From: JBCDBH01 sp039184055
GTDB taxonomy: Bacteria > Acidobacteriota > Thermoanaerobaculia > Multivoradales > J023
Assembly: GCA_039184055.1 (NCBI GenBank)
Contig: JBCDBH010000382.1
Location: 1-5,716 of the forward strand
Direction: 5' to 3'
Length of the DNA stretch: 5,716 bases
The position numbers and the translations under genes were made by a program. A model generated the notes under the pieces. The model had not been told where the DNA came from and made no database searches. It saw only the letters and a list, made by a program, of their open reading frames with translations. Shown piece after piece: positions 1 through 5,069 of this stretch. How positions within the stretch are numbered: the stretch's first letter is position 1; every line of letters starts with the position of its first letter.

Positions 1-22
1 CGCGTATTCCAGACTAGAAGAG

Positions 23-1588
23 GTGACGAGCGCTGGCGAAGACGATACGACCATCCGAGCCGACATCCTGAGCTTGCGACGCAAGATTCGCGAAGGTCCA
101 CAGCTCAAGCCGGGCGAAGTGCTCGCCGAAGGACGATTTCGACTCATCGAAGCCGTGGGCAAGGGTGGCTTCGCGACGGTGTTCAAGGCATTCGACCGTC
201 ACTATCACCAACCCGTGGCGATCAAGGTGCTTCATGGCCAATATTCCCAGGATCGCAGCCGGCTCGAACGATTCTTCCGTGGTGCCCGCAAGATGGCCGA
301 GCTGCACCACCAAGGCATCGTCCGCGTGCTCGAGCCCAAGCTCGAAGATCTGGGTTTCCACTACTTCGTGATGGAGTACATCGGCGGTGGTGACCTGTAT
401 CGAGCGGTCGCCGATGGCCGTATCGCGGGCATGCAAGGCCTCGAAATCATCGAGCAAATCGCTGAATCGCTCGATTTTGCTCACCGTTCGGGGGTGATTC
501 ACAGGGACATCAAACCGGCCAACATCCTCCTTACCGCGGGAGGTCGTCCCAAGCTCACCGACTTCGACCTCGTGCGGGCTCTCGACTCGACTGGCGGAAC
601 CCGCACGGGTCACATCCTCGGTACCTTTCTCTACATCGCGCCCGAGACTCTCGAACGGGCCAAAGACGCTGGCATCCCGGCCGATATCTATGCCCTTGCG
701 ATGACCGCGGCATTCGTGCTTCATGGTCGTGATCTACCCTCGACCATCTTTCGCGATCCAGGTGGCTTTTTCGCCACGCTCGACTGCCCACAAGCCATCA
801 AAGACGTTCTCACCCGAGCGACAAACTGGGATCCGAAGACGCGGCAGGCATCGGTTCGTGAGTTTGTCCGCGAGCTCATCGATGCCACGCATACCCAGAA
901 GCCAGATCGTACCGACGAGATACCTGGCGCGGATATCGAGTGCGACCTCTGGCTGTCGTTCGAGCAAGCGGCTTTGGGATGTACCGTGGAGATCACAGTC
1001 TCCAGAAAAGAAACTTGCACCCACTGCCAAGGGCGAGACCGAAACAGTCCACCGCTAAGGTGTAGGGATTGCAACAGAACGGGGCAAGTACGCACTTCAC
1101 AAGGTTTCTTTCGTGTAAAGAAAGAATGCACCACCTGCAACGGCAAGGGATGGATCCTCACCGATCCATGCAAAGAATGCAACGGCGACGGGAGAATCGA
1201 GGTAGAGAGAACCCTTGAGGTGACCGTGCCTGCCGGTGTTGGTGAAGGTCTGCGTTTGCGTTTACGTGGTGAAGGTGACCACGGCCAATACGGTGGAGCC
1301 TCGGGAAATCTCGAAATCATCATCCATGTCGATCCTCATCCCTGGTGGGACCGGGTGGAAGACGACGTTCACGCTCGAGCGTCCCTCCCCTACCTCGAGC
1401 TGGTCGAAGGCACGACCATCGATGTCGACACCTTGCATGGTCGTAAGAAACTCGAGGTGCCCGCAGGGACGCAACCCGGCACCGAGCTACGGTTGAAGAA
1501 CCTCGGTATTCAAGCTGTCAATGGATCGCAACGTGGCGACCATGTGGTTCAAATCGAGCTCGAGTTCCCCGATCAGACGAACTCTTGA
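23..1588 (+). CDS. Ser/Thr protein kinase fused to J-domain-less DnaJ (zinc finger + C-terminal client-binding domains)
   Basis: This is a Hanks-type kinase followed in the same frame by the client-binding part of an Hsp40 chaperone. The kinase (about residues 39-290) shows a glycine loop GKGGFATV (46-53), VAIK with Lys68, HRDIKPAN (160-167), DFD (180-182) in place of DFG, APE (206-208), Asp221 of helix F and Arg274. Counting from Lys68 as in PknB, Gly87 occupies the helix-C Glu position. Residues 302-330 resemble DnaJ CTD I (SFEQAALGCTVEI). Four CxxCxGxG-type motifs follow, with Cys 332/335, 347/350, 369/372 and 383/386; the first two are degenerate after the cysteines. The rest of CTD I and then CTD II (about 436-517) complete the DnaJ half. 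No HPD or J domain is present, and no membrane segment or signal peptide is seen. A cytoplasmic role phosphorylating or holding unfolded clients is inference. The GTG start is uncertain: AGAAGAGG abuts it with no spacer and the frame is open back to base 2, so the true start may lie outside the window. Confidence 0.9.
   Translation: MTSAGEDDTTIRADILSLRRKIREGPQLKPGEVLAEGRFRLIEAVGKGGFATVFKAFDRHYHQPVAIKVLHGQYSQDRSRLERFFRGARKMAELHHQGIVRVLEPKLEDLGFHYFVMEYIGGGDLYRAVADGRIAGMQGLEIIEQIAESLDFAHRSGVIHRDIKPANILLTAGGRPKLTDFDLVRALDSTGGTRTGHILGTFLYIAPETLERAKDAGIPADIYALAMTAAFVLHGRDLPSTIFRDPGGFFATLDCPQAIKDVLTRATNWDPKTRQASVREFVRELIDATHTQKPDRTDEIPGADIECDLWLSFEQAALGCTVEITVSRKETCTHCQGRDRNSPPLRCRDCNRTGQVRTSQGFFRVKKECTTCNGKGWILTDPCKECNGDGRIEVERTLEVTVPAGVGEGLRLRLRGEGDHGQYGGASGNLEIIIHVDPHPWWDRVEDDVHARASLPYLELVEGTTIDVDTLHGRKKLEVPAGTQPGTELRLKNLGIQAVNGSQRGDHVVQIELEFPDQTNS
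1562..1584. terminator. Weak inverted repeat at convergent gene ends, possible bidirectional terminator
   Basis: GAGTTC (1562-1567) can pair with GAACTC (1579-1584), giving a 6-bp stem with an 11-base loop. It lies exactly where the kinase-DnaJ gene and the rfbG gene converge and overlap. There is no U-tract on either strand, so intrinsic termination is doubtful. It is listed because no other termination signal is seen between these two genes. Confidence 0.15.
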
Positions 1589-2649
1589 TAACGAAGCACC
1601 TGGTTCTCACTCAACGCTCGCACATCAACTTCATCGCGATAGCCAGCGAACCACTCGGCGGTCCAATCGAGCGCCGTGCCGAGCCGCAGACGAGGACGCC
1701 AATCGAGCAGGGCGGCGGCTTTGGAGGAGTCGAGCTTGAGGGTGTGGGCTTCGGGGGGATGGGGACCCGGATCTTCACGCCACTCGAGCCCTGGCCAGCT
1801 GCTGGCATCACATCGTTTGGCGATGTGTCGGACGATCCAGCCGACGCTTTTGGCATCGTCGAGCACGGGGCCAAAATTCCAACCCTCGGCGTAGGTCGCG
1901 CCATCGTCCCCACACAGGGCTTCGGCGAGCCGCAGGTAGCCGGCGATGGGTTCGAGGACGTGCTGCCACGGGCGCACGGCGTGCGGCGAGCGGATGTGCA
2001 CCGGCTCTCCGGACAAGGCGCCACGCATCAGATCCGGTAGCAGCCGGTCGGTGGCCCAGTCGCCGCCGCCGATGACGTTGCCGGCGCGTGCCGAAGCGAT
2101 CATCGGGGTGTCGGGGCTCGAGAAGAAGGAATCACGATAAGCAGCCGTCACCAATTCGGCGCAGCCTTTGCTGCTCGAATAGGGGTCTTTGCCTCCCATC
2201 GCTTCGTTTTCACGATACGGCCACACCCATTCTCGATTGTCGTAACACTTGTCAGTGGTCACAACGACGACGGCGCGTACCGAGTCGACGGCACGCACCG
2301 CCTCGAGCACGTGAGCGGTCCCCATGACGTTGATGGCGTAGGTGTCGACGGGAGACTTGTAGCCTTCGCGGACCAGGCTCTGCGCGGCGAAGTGGAGGAC
2401 GATCTCGGGCGCCGCGTCGGCGATGGCGCGGGCCGTGCGCGCGCCGTTCCGAATGTCGCCCCGCAGATCGGTGATCTCGTCGCCGAGATCGAGCAGCCGC
2501 CACAAATTGGGCTCGGATGGCGGATCGAGCGCGTAGCCGACAACTTCGGCACCGAGGTGACGCAACCAGAGCGTCGCCCAGCTTCCCTTGAAGCCGGTGT
2601 GTCCGGTGAGAAAAACGCGGCGTCCCCGCCAAAAGGCTCGATCGGTCAT
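1573..2649 (-). CDS. rfbG: CDP-glucose 4,6-dehydratase
   Basis: This extended short-chain dehydrogenase/reductase converts CDP-D-glucose to CDP-4-keto-6-deoxy-D-glucose with bound NAD(H). That is the entry step to CDP-3,6-dideoxyhexoses and related surface sugars, and the enzyme acts in the cytoplasm. The Rossmann motif GHTGFKG is at residues 16-22. The family-typical GYALDPP follows at 38-44, HFAAQSLV at 86-93, VVVTTDKCYDNREWVW at 128-143 (Thr132/Asp133/Lys134 at the active site) and PYSSSKGCAE at 156-165 with the Tyr157-xxx-Lys161 catalytic pair. The C-terminal substrate domain has SPHAVRPWQHVLEP (221-234) and WNFGP (257-261). At 358 residues it is full length for the family. The ATG start gives the usual N-terminus (FWRGRRVFLTG) but has no clear Shine-Dalgarno sequence. 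Its last 16 bases overlap the convergent kinase-DnaJ gene. Partner genes such as rfbF or rfbH are not in view. Confidence 0.94.
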   Translation of the reverse strand: MTDRAFWRGRRVFLTGHTGFKGSWATLWLRHLGAEVVGYALDPPSEPNLWRLLDLGDEITDLRGDIRNGARTARAIADAAPEIVLHFAAQSLVREGYKSPVDTYAINVMGTAHVLEAVRAVDSVRAVVVVTTDKCYDNREWVWPYRENEAMGGKDPYSSSKGCAELVTAAYRDSFFSSPDTPMIASARAGNVIGGGDWATDRLLPDLMRGALSGEPVHIRSPHAVRPWQHVLEPIAGYLRLAEALCGDDGATYAEGWNFGPVLDDAKSVGWIVRHIAKRCDASSWPGLEWREDPGPHPPEAHTLKLDSSKAAALLDWRPRLRLGTALDWTAEWFAGYRDEVDVRALSENQVLRYQEFV

Positions 2650-2702
2650 ACCGTGGCGAGCGTATCGGCTCGTCTAGCCACCGGCAAGATACGATGCGCC
2701 CC
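2650..2702. promoter_or_regulatory. Divergent start region of rfbG and rsmE with candidate -10 hexamers
   Basis: The 44-base gap between the two divergent ATGs must hold or adjoin both promoters. On the + strand TACGAT (2690-2695) lies 7 bases before an in-frame GTG at 2703. On the - strand TACGCT (2664 down to 2659) lies 9 bases before the rfbG ATG. Both match TANNNT. No convincing -35 element or Shine-Dalgarno sequence is seen for either gene. With a start point about 7 bases after the -10, the mRNAs would have almost no leader. This is pattern reading only. Confidence 0.35.
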
Positions 2703-3533
2703 GTGAACCTGATCCTCTTGGACAAAACCGAGCTCGACGGTGACGTTTCGCGCCCGAATGACCCGAACTCGAGCGATGTCCCGGGCGAATCGGAGCGTCG
2801 TCAGCTGATTCGACTCGACGATCGGCGCGCCACGCACCTTCGCAAGGTACTGCGTGTCGAGCCCGGACGCACGCTGCGGATCGGCGTGGTGGGTGGCGGT
2901 CGAGGCGTGGCGACGGTGGTGGCGATCGAGGGCAAGACGGTCGTCCTCGATGTCGATCCATCGACCCTGGAGCATCACCCTCCGCCCAAGCCCCGTCTGA
3001 GCTTGATCTTGGCCTTGCCTCGACCGGCGGTACTGCATCGTCTGCTCCAACTCGCCGCGACAGTGCAGGTCGAGGAGTTGATCCTGACCAATTCCTGGCG
3101 GGTCGAAAAGAGCTTCTTCGGCTCCCCGGCGCTCGAGCCGGAGGCGATCGATCGTCATCTCCGTCTCGGCGCCGAGCAAGGCATGACGACGCGTCTTCCC
3201 GAGGTTCGGATCGAGAACCGATTCGTCGACATGCTGACGGCGCTCGTGGCGCCGAGCTCGACCGAGCTCCGGCTCGTCGCGCACCCCGACTCACCATCGA
3301 TCGAGACCGTGCTGACTGCGGATCATGCTCCGGCGAGTCACCACCGACTCGCGATCGGTCCAGAGGGTGGTTGGATCGATCGCGAGATCGAGAGTTTTGC
3401 TGAAAATGGCTTCACAGCGGTCGGAATCGGTCCGTGGATTCTGCGTGTCGAAGCCGCGGTGGCGGCCTTCGTGGGCATCACCGCGGCCCTCGAACGAGCG
3501 CGTGACCGACGTGGTACTCTTGAGCTGATATGA
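2694..3533 (+). CDS. rsmE: 16S rRNA (uracil1498-N3)-methyltransferase RsmE
   Basis: RsmE uses S-adenosylmethionine to methylate N3 of U1498 in helix 44 of 16S rRNA. It is a SPOUT (knotted) methyltransferase with an N-terminal PUA-like RNA-binding domain. Here the N-terminal domain covers about residues 1-88, with RRATHLRKVLRVEPG (44-58) typical of the family. The SPOUT part shows LALPRPAVLHRLLQ (106-119), LTNSWRVEKSFF (131-142), the SAM-binding IGPEGGW (221-227) and the knot motif ILRVEAA (249-255), where most members have LRTETA. The protein is 279 residues against a usual length near 245. The surplus includes a hydrophilic stretch at about 17-35 (many Asp, Pro, Ser) before the RNA-binding strand region. 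A GTG at 2703 would give an MNLILL start common in this family, three residues shorter, and has a -10-like hexamer at leaderless distance. The ATG is kept by convention. The gene is divergent from rfbG and co-directional with the FHA gene 84 bases on. Confidence 0.93.
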   Translation: MRPVNLILLDKTELDGDVSRPNDPNSSDVPGESERRQLIRLDDRRATHLRKVLRVEPGRTLRIGVVGGGRGVATVVAIEGKTVVLDVDPSTLEHHPPPKPRLSLILALPRPAVLHRLLQLAATVQVEELILTNSWRVEKSFFGSPALEPEAIDRHLRLGAEQGMTTRLPEVRIENRFVDMLTALVAPSSTELRLVAHPDSPSIETVLTADHAPASHHRLAIGPEGGWIDREIESFAENGFTAVGIGPWILRVEAAVAAFVGITAALERARDRRGTLELI

Positions 3534-3599
3534 CAGCTTTTGCCGGGGTGCATCTATCCGCCCCGCTCATCGATGTTGGTGCTATCGGGCGATCGGAAC

Positions 3600-3608
3600 G
3601 GAGGAGGT
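3600..3608 (+). promoter_or_regulatory. Strong Shine-Dalgarno site deciding the FHA gene start
   Basis: GGAGGAGGT contains a full AGGAGGT core (3602-3608) and sits 9 bases before ATG 3618. It argues against upstream in-frame starts such as TTG 3540 and ATG 3573, which lack such a site. The FHA domain also begins directly after ATG 3618. Confidence 0.85.
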
Positions 3609-3617
3609 CGAGGTCTC

Positions 3618-4982
3618 ATGGCTGAGCCGGCCTGCACGTTGCGCTGGGGGGACGAGACCATCGAGCTCGCACCGGGCGAGCACTCCGTGGGTCGGAGTCG
3701 CTCGTGTGATGTGGCGATCAACGACCCGAGCGTGAGTCGACGTCACGTCCTGTTCACCGTGTCTCTCGGCGCGGTGGCGGTCGAAGACTTGGGCTCGAGC
3801 AACGGAACCTACCTCAACGGACGACCTCTCCGTGGCCGTATCGACTTGGCCGACGGAGATACGTTGGCGCTCGGCGATGCCGAGCTCGAGGTGAGCGTTC
3901 CGGCGCCGCCGGCACCCTCCCATGGCGAAGCGACCATGATGCTGCAGCAGGCGTCGGTCGATATCGCCGCCGGTCTCGATTCCGACCCCGAAAAGTTCAG
4001 CACCCGCGCCTTCACCGCGGCACCGGCTACGGCGCCCACCGCCGATCTCGAGCCACCGGCACCGGATCTCGGCACGCGCCAGCTCGAAGTACCGACCGAC
4101 TTCGAACCGGGCACGGACCAGCAGCCTGCTCTCCCTGGACCACCCCTGTCGTTGGCCACCCAGGCCTTGCCAAGCGCCCCGTCGTCGCCGGAGGGCGGAA
4201 CGTCACCTGGCGGACCGCCACCCGGTGGACCGCCACCCGGTGGACCGCTAGATGAGCCACCGGCGACCGCGGCGAGCCCGGACGTACCGCCGCCGCCCAT
4301 TGCAACGGTAGCGGTACCACCGGCACCCGCGCCACCCCCCGACGACGCGCCAGCCGCCGAAGCTCCTCCCGCCGCGCCCGGTATGGCGGTCGAGGAAAAC
4401 CTTCCCGCGCCGGTGCGTGATCCGAGTCGCGCTCCGGACGAAATGCTGCCGTCTCTCGACGCGCTCGACGACTCGCTCTTCGGCGCCAAGGTAGCGCGCA
4501 AGCCACCGACCACGGTTCCCACCGACGAAGTCGACTTCACCGCGCCTCCTCCAGGCGATACCAATAGCCTGCCGACGGGTCCGGCGTTCGACAACCGCGC
4601 GCCGTTCCTGGCGCGTCTCGCCGGCACCCTTTTCGATCTGCTGTGGATGGTCGCCCTGGCGGCGGTGCTCGCGTTTCTCTTCGGCGAGCCCCAGACCATC
4701 GAGGCGCTCAGTCGAGGTGGCATCAGCGCGTTGGTGCTCGGCCTGCTGGTGGTGCTCGTCGGCTGGGCGACTCAGGGCACCACGCCCGGCAAGCTGATGC
4801 TGCGTCATCGCGTGGCGCGAGTCGACGGTCGTAGTGGTGGCATCGGCTTTACGGCCGCGTTGCTGCGGCTGATCGGCGTGGTTATCAACATTTTGACCCT
4901 CGGGCTCGGTTACTTGATCGCCGCCTTCGGTGGTCGCGGTGTGCACGACCATCTGGCCGGCACCCGGGTCGTCAAACGCTGA
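3618..4982 (+). CDS. Membrane-anchored FHA domain protein (FHA, Pro/Ala-rich linker, RDD domain)
   Basis: The protein has 454 residues in three parts. The N-terminal forkhead-associated domain (about 1-95), which in this family binds phosphothreonine peptides, has all hallmark residues: VGRSRSCDVAI (24-34), PSVSRRHVLF (38-46) and DLGSSNGTYLNG (57-68). Residues about 96-325 form a low-complexity, probably disordered linker rich in Pro, Ala and acidic residues, with three tandem PGGPP units at 197-211. The C-terminal RDD domain (about 326-454) has the Arg333/Asp340 pair, GTTPGKLML (387-395), HDHLAGTRVV (443-452) and three likely membrane helices (331-355, 369-386, 412-436). There is no signal peptide, so the FHA head should face the cytoplasm. 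The strong Shine-Dalgarno at 3600-3608 fixes the start. A role as membrane receptor for a Ser/Thr kinase, possibly the one at the left of the window, is inferred. No transport substrate can be deduced for the RDD part. Confidence 0.9.
   Translation: MAEPACTLRWGDETIELAPGEHSVGRSRSCDVAINDPSVSRRHVLFTVSLGAVAVEDLGSSNGTYLNGRPLRGRIDLADGDTLALGDAELEVSVPAPPAPSHGEATMMLQQASVDIAAGLDSDPEKFSTRAFTAAPATAPTADLEPPAPDLGTRQLEVPTDFEPGTDQQPALPGPPLSLATQALPSAPSSPEGGTSPGGPPPGGPPPGGPLDEPPATAASPDVPPPPIATVAVPPAPAPPPDDAPAAEAPPAAPGMAVEENLPAPVRDPSRAPDEMLPSLDALDDSLFGAKVARKPPTTVPTDEVDFTAPPPGDTNSLPTGPAFDNRAPFLARLAGTLFDLLWMVALAAVLAFLFGEPQTIEALSRGGISALVLGLLVVLVGWATQGTTPGKLMLRHRVARVDGRSGGIGFTAALLRLIGVVINILTLGLGYLIAAFGGRGVHDHLAGTRVVKR
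4206..4250 (+). repeat. 15-bp tandem repeat, three units, coding for PGGPP
   Basis: Three adjacent 15-base units at 4206-4220, 4221-4235 and 4236-4250 follow the pattern CCCGGTGGACCGCCA. The first unit differs at two positions and the last at one. They lie inside the linker of the FHA-RDD gene and keep the frame, so copy-number change by slippage would only lengthen or shorten the linker in five-residue steps. Confidence 0.9.
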
Positions 4983-5069
4983 AACGTCCAAGCAACGCAT
5001 TCGTCACGTCAACGTAAAAGAGCCGACCCACCGAATGTGCATCGACTGGGTCTTGCTAGCATCGAATCT
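4983..5069 (+). other. Intergenic gap between FHA-RDD and MauE-like genes
   Basis: These 87 bases hold no ORF and no convincing hairpin terminator. The stretch is visibly more A-rich than the flanking genes, for example GTAAAAG around 5014-5020. Together with the -10-like hexamer near its right end, this hints at a promoter rather than simple read-through from the FHA gene. Confidence 0.4.
5057..5069 (+). promoter_or_regulatory. Candidate extended -10 element placing transcription start at the MauE-like ATG
   Basis: TGC followed by TAGCAT (5057-5062) matches an extended -10 pattern (TGn-TANNNT) and ends 7 bases before ATG 5070. No Shine-Dalgarno sequence precedes this ATG. A transcript starting at or next to the ATG would be leaderless. 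No -35 element can be recognised at 16-18 bases upstream. Confidence 0.35.

Noticed and set aside
14..724. 236-residue open frame on the - strand opposite the kinase domain
   Set aside because: It is fully antisense to the kinase motifs, has no recognisable domain, and is explained by the codon bias of a GC-rich gene.
721..1323. 200-residue open frame on the - strand opposite the kinase/zinc-finger junction
   Set aside because: It shows no family signature and low-complexity Ser/Pro/Arg composition, and it lies wholly inside a well-supported gene.
2646..3297. Two - strand frames of about 210 residues opposite rsmE
   Set aside because: They are composition-driven shadows (Arg/Ser/Ala-rich). 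The + strand encodes clear RsmE motifs over the same bases.
3544..3565. CGGGG / CCCCG inverted repeat after rsmE as a terminator
   Set aside because: The stem is only 5 bp with a 12-base loop and no T-tract follows, so it is expected by chance in GC-rich DNA.
3540..3617. N-terminal extension of the FHA gene from TTG 3540
   Set aside because: It has no Shine-Dalgarno sequence and no similarity to an FHA domain, while ATG 3618 follows a near-perfect ribosome binding site and opens directly into the FHA fold.
4206..4250. Tandem repeat as a CRISPR-like or regulatory array
   Set aside because: It has only three contiguous 15-base units with no spacers, in frame within a low-complexity linker; it is a coding microsatellite.
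3809..4723. 304-residue - strand frame rich in Gly, Ser and Ala
   Set aside because: It mirrors the Pro/Ala linker of the FHA-RDD gene (Pro codons read as Gly in antisense) and has no independent domain.
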